A model generated the notes under the pieces. It worked only from the letters and a program-made list of their open reading frames with translations. It did no database searches and was not told the origin of the DNA. Positions 1 through 9,028 of a DNA stretch of 34,539 bases are shown here, piece by piece. Location: positions 1 to 34,539 of the forward strand of contig JABWCA010000011.1 of the NCBI GenBank assembly GCA_013359345.1. Direction: 5' to 3'. Position numbers and translations under genes: made by a program. Position 1 is the first letter of the stretch, and every line of letters begins with the position of its first letter. Source of the DNA: Ignavibacteriaceae bacterium (GTDB taxonomy: Bacteria; Bacteroidota; Ignavibacteria; Ignavibacteriales; Ignavibacteriaceae).

Positions 1-65
1 CCGTGTAAGCACTGACTTCAAATAAAAGCACAACTGCCGATCCTCTCTTGCCGTTGGTTTTAACC
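1..65. repeat. Bipartite interspersed repeat, left copy
   Basis: Positions 5-13 (GTAAGCACT), eight variable bases, then 22-65 match 34454-34462, eight variable bases and 34471-34514. The 44-base right part is identical in both copies and ends in GGTTTTAACC. A second shared block, CAGCTCAAATGTAC, lies at 81-94 here and at 34410-34423 at the other end, so the A and B blocks occur in opposite order at the two ends. This looks like one copy of a multicopy intergenic element. The match reaches the window edge, so the copy may be truncated. Confidence 0.8.
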
Positions 66-412
66 GACGGAAAAAGGAAGCAGCTCAAATGTACCGACAT
101 TCCCGAAAAAATCGGGACGGCGTTACAATTTAATCTCCGGAGTCGTGATTCTCAGAAGATAATTCCTTCCTCCCGTTTTGCTTGTGGTTAATGACTGCCT
201 TTTGGGTAAAAACGACTGTCTCAAAAGAAATGTTTAATGAAAGCTGATTTTGAAAATATTTATCAGTCTTCGTCAGGCTGGAAATGACAAATTACAACTT
301 TTGATATAACTCCGTGCTTTAAACAAAAAAGTCTCTTCATATCAGATTACTTTGGCAGCCTGCCGGTGAAAATCTGCATTTAATAGTGTTAAACCTGAGA
401 TGATTTTCCTCT
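1..412. other. Intergenic region with repeat copy, no gene seen
   Basis: No plausible coding frame was found here. The left edge carries a copy of a repeat that recurs at the right end of the window (separate entry). Positions 101-117 form a short perfect inverted repeat, TCCCGA-AAAAA-TCGGGA, which could be a small hairpin. The remainder is AT-rich and shows no tRNA, terminator or recognisable promoter. It lies downstream of the photolyase gene, whose stop is at 413. Confidence 0.6.
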
Positions 413-1891
413 TCAGACATGATTAAAATCTGAGAGGTAATCTTCGGCAGTTTCAAGGTGTTTTCTCAGGGTGCTTCCGTTCATGTTATCAACCAGACTG
501 ACTATCATTGACATTCTCTGATTTTCCCTGAAAGCCTCCCGGTTCTTATAGATATATCTCCAGTAAAGGGCATCCCATTTATCGCACCAGTCGGCCTTTT
601 TATAATTACTCATTTTAAGGATATAGTTTGATCCCGAGACGTAAGGTTTGGTGGTGATAAGACCGCCGTCTGAGTAAAGGCTCATGCCGTATACATTAGG
701 CACCATAACCCAGTCATATGCATCAATGAACAATTCCATAAACCATTGGTAAACCCGGTCGGGGTGAAGTTCGCAGAGGTGCATGAAATTGCCGAGAATC
801 ATTAACCTTTCAATATGGTGGGTATAACCTGTATCAATAACTCTTTTAACCGCTTCATCAAAAGGTCTTATTCCTGTTGTGCCGTCATAAAAAGAAGCCG
901 GCATCTCATTCCTGTGGTCAAAAGAATTAGCCGTTCTCTGTGTTGTGCCCTCAAGGAGATAAACTCCGCGCATGAATTCTCTCCAGCCAAGAATCTGCCT
1001 TACAAACCCCTCAAGGCTGTTAACGGGTATGTTATTTTCCAGTCCGTATGCTACTGCTTCCTGAACCAGTCTCAGCGGATTAAGGAGTCCGTTGTTAAGC
1101 ATGGGAGAAAGAATGGAATGAAACAAAAAGTTTTTACTGCTTTCAATGGCATCCTGATACGCTCCGTAATCAGCAAACCTTTCTGTGAAAAAACGGTTCA
1201 TTGCATGAACAGAGTCATTAAAAGTAACGGGATAAAAAAAGGGCTTCACGTCACCGGGGTTATCATAAAAATTTTCATCAACCCAGGTCTGCGCTTCCTT
1301 TATGAATTTATTCTGCGGGGATGTATAATGCTTCGGGATTTCAACTCCGGCAGGTATTTTCTTCCTGTTTTCTGTGTCAAAGCTCCACTTGCCGCCGAAA
1401 GGCTGATTTCCTTCAATCAGAATATTAAAATTCTTACGCCTGTTTATATAAAAGCTGGCCATGAAGTAACGGTTTGCACTTTTCAGCGTTTCTCTTACTT
1501 CATCAGCTTCGGAGATGAAGAGAGGGGAAGTCTCCTGTATAAGTTTAATACTGAATTCTGCTGAATATCTGCTGAGCCTTTTTTCAAGCAGGTAGTCTGA
1601 AACTTCGCAGAATCTGACTGCTTTAACACCTTTCCCTGAAAGCTCAGTGAAAAGAGATTTAAGTGAAGGCCATGAAATGGTGTCATAATAGAGGACGGAG
1701 TATTTCCTGGACGTAAGATAACTTTCATAAAACTTCATTGAGGCACGGTGAAACACCAGCTTTTTTTTATGGAACTTAAATTGCCTGAAAAAAAGCGGAT
1801 CCTCAAACAATATTATGTCATTATCCTTACGGATTGCGGGATTATTTTCAAAAAGCTGATGGGGAAATACCAGCGTGACAGTCTCAGTCAA
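413..1891 (-). CDS. Cryptochrome/photolyase family protein (FeS-BCP-like, apparently without the Fe-S site)
   Basis: 492-aa flavoprotein of the prokaryotic (6-4) photolyase/cryptochrome-like family, expected to bind FAD and repair UV photoproducts or sense light. Visible marks are the N-terminal VTLVFPHQLF, the middle GYTHHIERLMILGNF (about 355-369) and the FAD-domain stretch DWVMVPNVYGMSLYSDGG (393-410). Family members with a 4Fe-4S cluster have one Cys before the HH motif and three in a C-terminal loop. Here the first position reads TGIRPFDEAV (Pro) and the loop is shortened to NYKKADWCDKW with a single Cys at 436, so a cluster is unlikely. The start is TTG (complement of 1889-1891), supported by GGAGG six bases upstream and by the family N-terminus; the next Met is residue 52. 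An 11-bp inverted repeat lies just upstream. The gene is probably the last of a minus-strand run with the esterase and transporter. Confidence 0.9.
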   Translation of the reverse strand: MTETVTLVFPHQLFENNPAIRKDNDIILFEDPLFFRQFKFHKKKLVFHRASMKFYESYLTSRKYSVLYYDTISWPSLKSLFTELSGKGVKAVRFCEVSDYLLEKRLSRYSAEFSIKLIQETSPLFISEADEVRETLKSANRYFMASFYINRRKNFNILIEGNQPFGGKWSFDTENRKKIPAGVEIPKHYTSPQNKFIKEAQTWVDENFYDNPGDVKPFFYPVTFNDSVHAMNRFFTERFADYGAYQDAIESSKNFLFHSILSPMLNNGLLNPLRLVQEAVAYGLENNIPVNSLEGFVRQILGWREFMRGVYLLEGTTQRTANSFDHRNEMPASFYDGTTGIRPFDEAVKRVIDTGYTHHIERLMILGNFMHLCELHPDRVYQWFMELFIDAYDWVMVPNVYGMSLYSDGGLITTKPYVSGSNYILKMSNYKKADWCDKWDALYWRYIYKNREAFRENQRMSMIVSLVDNMNGSTLRKHLETAEDYLSDFNHV

Positions 1892-1897
1892 ATCAAA

Positions 1898-1902
1898 CCT
1901 CC
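1898..1902 (-). promoter_or_regulatory. Ribosome binding site deciding the TTG start of the photolyase
   Basis: On the minus strand GGAGG precedes the TTG codon at 1891-1889 by six bases. No ATG in frame occurs before residue 52, inside the conserved N-terminal domain, so this site fixes the start. Confidence 0.75.
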
Positions 1903-1905
1903 AAA

Positions 1906-1945
1906 AACTTTATAAATATTTAACCTTAATCCGGTTTATAAAGTT
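1906..1945. promoter_or_regulatory. 11-bp perfect inverted repeat upstream of the photolyase
   Basis: AACTTTATAAA (1906-1916) and TTTATAAAGTT (1935-1945) are exact reverse complements separated by 18 bases. The element lies in the 70-bp gap between the esterase stop and the photolyase start, directly before the ribosome site. It could be an operator for a dimeric regulator or a weak hairpin in the leader. Its AT-richness and lack of a T-run on the coding strand argue against an efficient terminator. Confidence 0.5.
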
Positions 1946-1961
1946 CGGGTGATGAGGCAGA

Positions 1962-2801
1962 TCAGTCCTTTTTTTCAGGGGTTCTGCCGTTCAACCAGTC
2001 GCTGAAGAAATCAAGATTCCTTACGATGCCTTCTTTCCAGAACTTCCAGTCATGGTTTCCGTCATCTTCGTAAGTGTAAATCCTGAGTCCGAGAGCTTTA
2101 GCTTTGTTAATGAAAGCCACATTAACTTTCCAGGCGAAATCTTTTTTGCCGCACTCAATGTAAAGAGGTTTCTCTTTGTAGAATTTAAGCTTATCAAGCC
2201 TGTTGAGGGCAGACCTGTTTAGCCATGCCGCCGGGTTTTTAGGATTAAAGGTTCCGAGCAGATCTTTGATCCCCCAGTTTTCGGGGAATGCGGTGAGATC
2301 AAGAATTCCGCTCATTGAACCCGCACCTGCAAAAGCATCGGGGTTATCAATAAAATAATTAATGGCGCCATGACCGCCCATACTCAGTCCGGAAATAAAA
2401 AGTTTTTCAGGTACGGTGCGGTATTGTGAAATAATGAAGGGGTAAAAGATATCCCAGAAGAATTTCTCCATCCGGTTATTTTCCTTTATGGGGCTGTCAA
2501 GATACCACGATGAATAATACCCCTCGGGGGTTATTATGAGGAACTCATATTTATCGGCATAAAACTGCAGATCAACATTATTTGCCCAGTCTTTATATCC
2601 TCCGCTCCAGCCGTGAAGCAGAATCAGCGCAGGGTATGTTCTTTTTACTGAGGCATCGTATGATTTTGGCTTATAAACGAGGGTGAGGTGCTCACCGGGA
2701 AGGATCGATTTGTTAAAGCGAAGTGTATCGGGTCCTGCCTGCGGAAAAGCAGTTATGAAAAGAAAAAGGGTCAGTAATATTGATAAACGGAGTCTCATCA
2801 T
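1962..2801 (-). CDS. Secreted alpha/beta-hydrolase esterase (esterase D / PF00756-like)
   Basis: 279-aa protein with an N-terminal signal peptide (MRLRLSILLTLFLFITAFPQ), so probably periplasmic or secreted. The fold is read from LILLHGWSGG (about 60-69, oxyanion region), the nucleophile elbow GLSMGG with Ser140, the acid region ECGKKDF (Asp221) and EDDGNHDW (His250). The family includes S-formylglutathione hydrolases, feruloyl esterases and mycolyltransferases; the substrate cannot be told from the sequence. Two Met codons begin the frame, so the start could be one codon later. It lies 32 bp downstream of the AbgT-type transporter on the same strand and is probably cotranscribed with it. Confidence 0.88.
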   Translation of the reverse strand: MMRLRLSILLTLFLFITAFPQAGPDTLRFNKSILPGEHLTLVYKPKSYDASVKRTYPALILLHGWSGGYKDWANNVDLQFYADKYEFLIITPEGYYSSWYLDSPIKENNRMEKFFWDIFYPFIISQYRTVPEKLFISGLSMGGHGAINYFIDNPDAFAGAGSMSGILDLTAFPENWGIKDLLGTFNPKNPAAWLNRSALNRLDKLKFYKEKPLYIECGKKDFAWKVNVAFINKAKALGLRIYTYEDDGNHDWKFWKEGIVRNLDFFSDWLNGRTPEKKD

Positions 2802-2833
2802 ACCAAAAATTTATTTTACTGACCCTAATATAG

Positions 2834-4366
2834 TTATTTCAGATATAATACCGCCCCGGGGCCCACAGGCAGATCAAGAAGCATCCAGATAACCAGCATT
2901 ATGCTCCATGAGATGAGGAAGAACATGGTATATGGAAGCATAGTGGCTATCAGAGTCCCGATTCCCGCATTTTTGTCATATTTCTGCATGAAAGCAATAA
3001 TCAGTGCAAAATAAGACATCATGGGTGAAATTACATTAGAAACGCTGTCGCCTATTCTGTAGGCAGTCTGAGTGAATTCGGGAGTGTAACCAAGGAGCAT
3101 AAACATGGGGATGAAAACCGGGGCAAGAATTGCCCATTTTGCCGAGGCCGAACCCATCACAAGATTTATCAAAGCCGTGATGATGATAAAACTTACCATT
3201 AGGGGTATTTCGCTCAGGCCCATCGTTTTAAGCACTTCGGAGCCTTTAACAGCAAATATCAGCCCGAGGTTTGTCCAGTTAAAAAATGCAACAAACTGAG
3301 CGGCAAAGAAACAGAGAACAAGATAAGAGCCGAGGGTTTCCATTGATTTCCCCATTCCCTTCATTACATCGGTTTCATTTTTAATGGTTCCGGCACCGAT
3401 ACCATAAGCAATTCCCATCAGGGCGCCGCCAAAGAAAATGAATGCCACTATACCTGACATGAAAGGTGATTTAAGAATATCAAAAGTCTTTGGATCGCGA
3501 AGATATCCCTGCTCCGGAATAAGCCCTGCGAGCACAAACACGGTAAGGAGAAGTGCCGCAATACCTGCGTACTTAAGACCTTTTTTCTCAGGTTGACTCA
3601 GCGGTTTAATTTCTTCTGCCGTTTCTTCACCCTTATACTCACCAAGACGCGGAGCAACAATTTTTTCGGTTACCCATGTGCCCACAATGCTGATAAGGAA
3701 TGTTGATACGAGCATAAAATAGTAATTTGCAGCCGGGCTTACTGTATACGAAGGATCGACAATTTTTGCCGCCTCTTCTGAAATGCCTGCAAGAAGGGGA
3801 TCAATTGTGCCGAGAAGCAGATTTGCACTGTAACCGCCCGAAACACCTGCAAATGCGGCTGCCATGCCGAGGAGCGGATGTCTGCCCACACTCAGATAGA
3901 TTATTGCTGCCAGGGGGATTAATAAAACATACCCAACTTCGCTTGCCATATTTGACATCACGCCGGCAAATACCATGACGAAAGTAAGTAATCTTTTCGG
4001 AGCCGAGAGAACAAGGAGCTTTAATGCGGAGTTTATAAGTCCGCTCCCTTCAGCCACACCAATACCAAGCAGTGCAACAAGCACGGTGCCAAGGGGGGCA
4101 AAACTGGTGAAGTTGTGCACCAGCCCCGTGAGAATTCTGTGAAGTCCTTCAACTGAAAGAAGATTCACCGGTTCAACCGTTTTTCCTGTTCCGGGGTGAA
4201 CAACTGAAATTCCGGTGAGTGAAACGACCCATGAGATCACCACAATGAGTAAAGCAAAACCTGCAAAAAGCGCTGCGGGGTGAGGAAGGAGATTCCCTGT
4301 CTTTTCTACAATGTTCAGAAATTTATTAATAAAACCTGATTTGTTGCTGACTGTACCTTCGGCCAT
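2834..4366 (-). CDS. AbgT family transporter (p-aminobenzoyl-glutamate type)
   Basis: 510-aa inner-membrane protein, the normal length for AbgT carriers, with about eleven or more hydrophobic segments. Family marks include [16 protein letters not shown] near the N-terminus, an [21 protein letters not shown] segment near 93-115 that must be read in two parts, [18 protein letters not shown] in the middle and [18 protein letters not shown] near the C-terminus. AbgT proteins import p-aminobenzoyl-glutamate, a folate breakdown product; some homologues (MtrF, YdaH) export sulfonamides. No amidohydrolase partner (AbgA/AbgB) is adjacent, so salvage is not supported by context. On the minus strand GGGAG precedes the ATG. 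It is divergent from the kinase gene at 4507. Confidence 0.93.
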   Translation of the reverse strand: MAEGTVSNKSGFINKFLNIVEKTGNLLPHPAALFAGFALLIVVISWVVSLTGISVVHPGTGKTVEPVNLLSVEGLHRILTGLVHNFTSFAPLGTVLVALLGIGVAEGSGLINSALKLLVLSAPKRLLTFVMVFAGVMSNMASEVGYVLLIPLAAIIYLSVGRHPLLGMAAAFAGVSGGYSANLLLGTIDPLLAGISEEAAKIVDPSYTVSPAANYYFMLVSTFLISIVGTWVTEKIVAPRLGEYKGEETAEEIKPLSQPEKKGLKYAGIAALLLTVFVLAGLIPEQGYLRDPKTFDILKSPFMSGIVAFIFFGGALMGIAYGIGAGTIKNETDVMKGMGKSMETLGSYLVLCFFAAQFVAFFNWTNLGLIFAVKGSEVLKTMGLSEIPLMVSFIIITALINLVMGSASAKWAILAPVFIPMFMLLGYTPEFTQTAYRIGDSVSNVISPMMSYFALIIAFMQKYDKNAGIGTLIATMLPYTMFFLISWSIMLVIWMLLDLPVGPGAVLYLK

Positions 4367-4412
4367 TTTTCTCCCGGTTAATTAATTGTTTTTATTGATG
4401 TTACATAGTTAT

Positions 4413-4441
4413 AATTGAACTTTTGCAGATGTAGTTCAATT
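4413..4441. promoter_or_regulatory. Inverted repeat between divergent genes, possible operator
   Basis: AATTGAAC (4413-4420) and GTTCAATT (4434-4441) are exact reverse complements with a 13-base spacer, so the half-site centres are 21 bp apart, about two helical turns. The element lies in the 140-bp gap between the divergent transporter and kinase starts, where both promoters must lie. No regulator gene is adjacent. Confidence 0.45.
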
Positions 4442-4506
4442 TTGAGGAAATAGTTACAGGAAGTGGTTTAATTAGTATCTTTAAATTTAAGAAATTCTGA
4501 ATTCTG

Positions 4507-6294
4507 ATGGAACTGGAAAAAGGCTCGGTCATACAAAATTACATCATTGAGGATCTGCTTGGAGAAGGCGGAATGGGTAAGATATATCTTGCCCGTGAAG
4601 AGCTGACCGAACGCAGAGTGGCGATGAAAATGCTGAATACCGCGCTGGTAAGGGATGACGAGTTTGTGAGAAGATTTGTTGCCGAAGCCAGAATCCTTTC
4701 GGGCCTTCTTAATCCCAATATAGTGACCCTTTACAACTTTTTCAGGTTCAGCGGCACATTCTTTATGGTGCTTGAATTTGCCGAGGGGGAGACTCTCAAA
4801 AATCTTATTAAGAAGACAGGGCTTCTGCCTGAAGAACGTGCACTTCTGATTCTTTCACGGATTGCTTCAGGTCTGAAATATGCTCATTCCAAAAATATTA
4901 TTCACAGAGACATTAAACCGTCAAACATTATTGTTGGTGCCGGTGATGAGGTGAAGATAACCGATTTCGGGATTGCCAAAATAATGGGTGACCTCAGCTT
5001 CACACTCGCCGGAACCAAGCTCGGGACGGTGCTGTATATGAGCCCCGAACAGGTGCTTGCAGATAAATCTATTGATCACAGGAGCGATATTTACAGCCTC
5101 GGCGTTACTTTTTACGAGATGCTGACCGGCCGTCTTCCTTTCGGATCAGATTCAGAGGGGCTGTATGCCATCATGGACAGCATACTCAAAAAAGAAATCC
5201 CGGATCCAAGGGAGATATATCCGTATATCACCCCTGATACTGTTGCGCTGCTGAAAAAGATGACTGAGAAGGAGAGGGAAAACAGGTATGCAGATTTCGA
5301 TTCCCTCTTAAAGGATATCAGACAGATTATTAAAAGATTACCCGAACTGACAGGGTCATTTCCGGCACAGCAGGAACTCAGGGAGACAACTGCAGCAGCA
5401 TCAGCGCAATCCGCTGAAACGGCTGCCGCAGGGGCAGAAGTGCAGGGAACTGATAAAAACGAAAATGCGCGGTCTTCCGGTGATTCCGAAAAGGCACCGG
5501 AACTGAAGAATGAGACTCCGACTGCAGTAAAACCCGAGCCCGCAAAGAATTCACCTTACCGTAAGGCACGCGAAGGAGTTATCACTGAATTTGCTGAGGT
5601 TGAAGGCGGCACTTTCCTGATGGGAAATGACGGCAGGTTTGACCAGCTTGTTAAAAAGATGTTTAAGACTGTGAAGGTTACTGAAGGAATGCCAAATGAG
5701 AAGCCTGCGCATGAGGTTACGGTGAGATCATTTCTTGTTTCGGTTACTCCGGTGACAGTAAGGCAGTTTCTGGAATTCTGCAGGGTGACTGATCATCCTG
5801 TTCCTGTTGAACCTCCGTGGGGATTCCACGGCGATGATCCTGTTGTCAATGTTTCCTTTAAGGATGCAGAAGCATTCTGCCGCTGGTCATCAACAAGGCT
5901 GCTCACCGAAGCCGAATGGGAGTTCGCCGCGGCGGGGGGTATGAAGTCCCAAGGATTTAAGTTCTCAGGCAGCAATAACCTTGATGAGTGCGGATGGTAC
6001 CTTAAGAATTCCAAAGGCACAGTTAAGGGAGTGGGTCTCCTTAAACCAAATGAGCTGGGCCTGTTTGATATGTCGGGCAATGTGTGGGAGTGGTGTGCAG
6101 ATTTTTATTCAGATAACTGGTATGCAGAATCACCCCGGGAGAATCCCTCAGGGCCGAAAGAAGGGGTATACAGGGTTCTCAGAGGCGGATCTGCTTTCAG
6201 CAGGGAAGATTTCTGCCGCATTTTCACAAGGGATTCAGCATTGCCGGGTCACTTCTATCAGACTATCGGGTTCAGGGTTGCGCGTGATCTCTGA
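4507..6294 (+). CDS. Ser/Thr protein kinase fused to a C-terminal FGE-sulfatase domain
   Basis: 595 aa. Residues about 1-275 are a complete Hanks-type kinase: glycine loop GEGGMGKIY, Lys41 in VAMKML, HRDIKPSN (Asp135, Asn140), DFGIAK (153-158) and the APE-equivalent SPEQ. Residues about 280-350 are an Ala/Glu/Lys-rich linker with no transmembrane segment, so the protein appears cytosolic. Residues about 355-595 are a formylglycine-generating-enzyme-like (SUMF1) domain: VEGGTFLMG, TEAEWEFAAAGG, GNVWEWC and RGGSAFSREDFCR. In catalytic FGEs two Cys follow the RGGS motif with five-residue spacing; here the first is Ser565 and the second Cys570. The domain therefore probably binds ligand or protein rather than oxidising sulfatase cysteines. 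No sulfatase gene is nearby. Confidence 0.93.
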   Translation: MELEKGSVIQNYIIEDLLGEGGMGKIYLAREELTERRVAMKMLNTALVRDDEFVRRFVAEARILSGLLNPNIVTLYNFFRFSGTFFMVLEFAEGETLKNLIKKTGLLPEERALLILSRIASGLKYAHSKNIIHRDIKPSNIIVGAGDEVKITDFGIAKIMGDLSFTLAGTKLGTVLYMSPEQVLADKSIDHRSDIYSLGVTFYEMLTGRLPFGSDSEGLYAIMDSILKKEIPDPREIYPYITPDTVALLKKMTEKERENRYADFDSLLKDIRQIIKRLPELTGSFPAQQELRETTAAASAQSAETAAAGAEVQGTDKNENARSSGDSEKAPELKNETPTAVKPEPAKNSPYRKAREGVITEFAEVEGGTFLMGNDGRFDQLVKKMFKTVKVTEGMPNEKPAHEVTVRSFLVSVTPVTVRQFLEFCRVTDHPVPVEPPWGFHGDDPVVNVSFKDAEAFCRWSSTRLLTEAEWEFAAAGGMKSQGFKFSGSNNLDECGWYLKNSKGTVKGVGLLKPNELGLFDMSGNVWEWCADFYSDNWYAESPRENPSGPKEGVYRVLRGGSAFSREDFCRIFTRDSALPGHFYQTIGFRVARDL

Positions 6295-6442
6295 TAAAAA
6301 TTTTGCCTGAATGAGCGGGTTAGAAAGATCAGCCCGGTTACTGACCCTATAATTGCGCCTCAGTATACCCGGATCACAGCCTGCCCCGGAGCAGTCATTA
6401 AACAAATTACAAATATCTGATTTTTGAATTTGCTTTCTGATC

Positions 6443-7948
6443 TCAGGAAAAGGGGATTGTGAACGTTATTTCAGTGCCCACATCGCTCTGACTTTTAATC
6501 TGAAGAGTGCCGTTATGCATCTTGATAAAATCACGTGAAACTGCTATACCCACACCGCTGCCCTGTTCCTTATTAGTTCCTTCGGTTGAAATCACCTCCC
6601 GGTTTTTAAGCAGCTTTGTAACCGCCTCTTTATCCATTCCGATTCCGGTATCAGACACTGTAAATTCAGTTACTCTGTCATTCTGAACTGCACGCAGCAT
6701 CACCATCCCGTTTTTGGGCGTGAACTTAATTGAATTAGATATCAGGTTGCGCAGCACAATGCTGAGAACAGTTTTATCCGCAAAAACGGCAACCGATGGA
6801 TCTATGTCACCCTTCAGGGTGATGTTTTTCTCAAGAGCGTTATTTTCATATAACTTAAACACATCTCTGGCTATCTCATCGGCATTGAGCATTTCTTTTC
6901 TGAGAATGAATCTTCCGCCCTGAACGCGTGACCATACAAGCAGATTTTCTATCAAAGAGAAAATCACCCGTGCCGATTCATGTATGCCGCTTACGTATTC
7001 CCGCAGCTCTTCTTTTGAAAAATCTTCAATATAGCTTGAGATAAGCTCTGTCATGCCAAGCAGTCCGCTGAACGGCGACTTTATATCATGGGCAAGAATA
7101 GTAAAAATCTGGTCTTTGGTGATATTTACGTTCCGGAGTTCGCGCGCTGCATCGCGAAGTTTCATTTCAATAATTTTCAGCGATGTGATATCCTGATTGC
7201 TTACTCTCCGGCCGTAAACTTTCCCGTCGGTATCAATCACCGGCTGGCTCTTATGAAACAGCCAGATCGTCTCGCCTGATTTATTGATAATCCTGAACTC
7301 CATTACCAGCGATTCATGTTTTTTATCAGCATCAGAAACGTTTTGCCTGAATGCTTCAATATCTTCGGGGTGTATTATATTTTCAAGGAGGCCCGGTGTT
7401 GCTTCAAATTCTTCGGCACTGTAACCTGTCAGCCTTGAGGCAGAAGGGGAAACATATATCAGTTTGTTATCTTCTGAAATCCAGTACTCAAAATCATAGG
7501 AAAAATCAGCAAGCATCTTGAATTTAGCTTTATTCTGACGAAGTTCCTCGGTTTGTTTTGAAAGGGTGAGATGAGTGTTTATACGGGCAATAAGCTCTTC
7601 GTAATTAATCGGTTTGGTTACGTAATCAACCCCCCCGGCGTTAAAGCCCGTAAGTTTATCTATGGTATCGGTTAATGCGGTCAGAAAAATGACAGGTATG
7701 TTTTTTACATTGTCCTGTTTCTTTAATTCGGCACAAAGCTGAAATCCATCCATGCCCGGCATTTTAATATCGAGAAGAAAAAGTTCGGGGGTGAATGATT
7801 TGATCTCACTGAGGGCTTCTGCTCCTGAATACACAGCTCTTACATCAAAACCTGACTGTGAAAGGCGTAGTTTCAGGTATCTGCAGTTTGAAGCATCATC
7901 ATCTACGAGCAGGAGTTTAGCATCCGGATGTCTGGGAAGATATACCAT
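6443..7948 (-). CDS. Response regulator-sensor histidine kinase hybrid (REC-PAS-HisKA-HATPase)
   Basis: 501-aa soluble signalling protein. Receiver domain about 11-130: acidic DDD at 16-18, phosphoacceptor Asp60 in LLDIKMPGMDG, Thr90 and Lys112 in TKPINY. PAS domain about 140-262 with YVSPSASRLTGYSAEEF and a C-terminal WLFHKSQPVIDTDG. HisKA about 275-345 with His287 in ILAHDIKSPFSG. HATPase about 385-501: N box NLISNSIKF, G1 DTGIGMD, G2 GSGVGIAVSRDF. No membrane segment is visible, so it should sense a cytosolic signal or be controlled by phosphorylation of its own receiver. No partner regulator is adjacent. It converges with the kinase-FGE gene and diverges from the GT2 gene over about 70 bp. 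Confidence 0.95.
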   Translation of the reverse strand: MVYLPRHPDAKLLLVDDDASNCRYLKLRLSQSGFDVRAVYSGAEALSEIKSFTPELFLLDIKMPGMDGFQLCAELKKQDNVKNIPVIFLTALTDTIDKLTGFNAGGVDYVTKPINYEELIARINTHLTLSKQTEELRQNKAKFKMLADFSYDFEYWISEDNKLIYVSPSASRLTGYSAEEFEATPGLLENIIHPEDIEAFRQNVSDADKKHESLVMEFRIINKSGETIWLFHKSQPVIDTDGKVYGRRVSNQDITSLKIIEMKLRDAARELRNVNITKDQIFTILAHDIKSPFSGLLGMTELISSYIEDFSKEELREYVSGIHESARVIFSLIENLLVWSRVQGGRFILRKEMLNADEIARDVFKLYENNALEKNITLKGDIDPSVAVFADKTVLSIVLRNLISNSIKFTPKNGMVMLRAVQNDRVTEFTVSDTGIGMDKEAVTKLLKNREVISTEGTNKEQGSGVGIAVSRDFIKMHNGTLQIKSQSDVGTEITFTIPFS

Positions 7949-8020
7949 AATAATATGAAACTTCTTTTTATTAAATTTACGAAAGAAGATAATTAAAAAA
8001 CATATTTCGTGACATATAAA

Positions 8021-9028
8021 ATGAAAATTGCTGTTGTAATTCCTGTCTATAATGAAATCAATTACATAGAAAATCTTATTAAACGGATACTTGATGAAGA
8101 AACCGAAGGATTGAGCATTGATATCTTTGCCGTGGATGGCTGTTCAACCGACGGCACCACAGAATTATTACAGCGGATGGCATCCGAATCTGACAAAATA
8201 TTCTACGCCCGTAACCCCAGAAGGATAACCCCGGCAGCCCTGAACATCGGTCTGGAACTGGCACTTGAGAGCGGTGCCGAGATAATCCAGATTTTCGGGG
8301 GACACAGCCTTGTTTCAGACAGATATTTCACATCACTTGCGGCTCTTGTCAGAAATAATCCTGATATAAAAGTATTTTCACCTCAGTATGGTTTTGTGCC
8401 GCCTAAGACGATTTTTGAAAAAGCAGTACAGCTTTTCAGCCTGTCACCGCTCGGAAGGAACTGGCGGAAAATGTCTGAGTTAACAAAACCCCTGAAGGGT
8501 TATGCCATCGGGGCATTTGCCGCAAGGAGGGAAGTTTTTGAGAAAACCGGATTTTTCTCAGAAGAATTTCTCAGGAACCAGGATAATGATTATCTCACCC
8601 GGATTCAGAAAGCGGGAATAGATTTATACACTTTCCCTGAAATTACATTTTATTACGCCCCAAGAAATCAGTTTAATAAGCTGCTGAAGCAGAATTTTCA
8701 GTACGGGATGTATCTTGTAATAAATTCGGCTCATCACGGGTATAAGCAGAAGGCACCTTTTCTTTTTTATCTCACACTTTTGATGCTTTTGCTGTTCATG
8801 AATCTCGGACTGTTTCTGAATAATTATTACCTGACAAAATACAGCTTCTTCACTTTTACATTTATCACGACATTTTATCTGTACGCCATTGTAGTTGAGA
8901 CTATCCGAAACGTTGTGAAATCAGGGGTTGCAGGTCTGCTCCTTCCTTTTCTTCTTATTCCGGTGCATTTTATTTATGCAATGGGTACTTTTACCGGAAT
9001 AATCTTCGGTGTTGACAAGGATATCTGA
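8021..9028 (+). CDS. Glycosyltransferase family 2, ExoA-like, membrane-anchored
   Basis: 335 aa from ATG at 8021. An in-frame GTG at 8009 would add four residues, but MKIAVVIPVYNE is the usual family start; neither has a clear ribosome site. The GT-A domain shows IAVVIPVYNE, DGCSTDGT (UDP-sugar binding) and, where most members have DxD or DAH, FGGHS. Later motifs are KGYAIGAFAARREVF, NQDNDYLTRI and FYYAPRNQFNKLLKQNFQYG, which resemble succinoglycan ExoA-type transferases. Three hydrophobic stretches in the last 90 residues anchor it in the inner membrane. It probably adds a sugar to a lipid-linked glycan with the neighbouring O-antigen ligase-like and GT4 proteins. Confidence 0.92.
   Translation: MKIAVVIPVYNEINYIENLIKRILDEETEGLSIDIFAVDGCSTDGTTELLQRMASESDKIFYARNPRRITPAALNIGLELALESGAEIIQIFGGHSLVSDRYFTSLAALVRNNPDIKVFSPQYGFVPPKTIFEKAVQLFSLSPLGRNWRKMSELTKPLKGYAIGAFAARREVFEKTGFFSEEFLRNQDNDYLTRIQKAGIDLYTFPEITFYYAPRNQFNKLLKQNFQYGMYLVINSAHHGYKQKAPFLFYLTLLMLLLFMNLGLFLNNYYLTKYSFFTFTFITTFYLYAIVVETIRNVVKSGVAGLLLPFLLIPVHFIYAMGTFTGIIFGVDKDI

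Noticed and set aside
815-1564. 249-codon plus-strand open frame opposite the photolyase
   Set aside because: It lies entirely within the photolyase gene on the other strand and has no recognisable domain.
7961-7988. CTTCTTT / AAAGAAG inverted repeat before the GT2 gene
   Set aside because: Only seven low-complexity pairs; expected by chance in such AT-rich sequence.
8009-8020. GTG start for the GT2 gene
   Set aside because: It adds only four residues with no ribosome site; MKIAVVIPVYNE is the usual family beginning.
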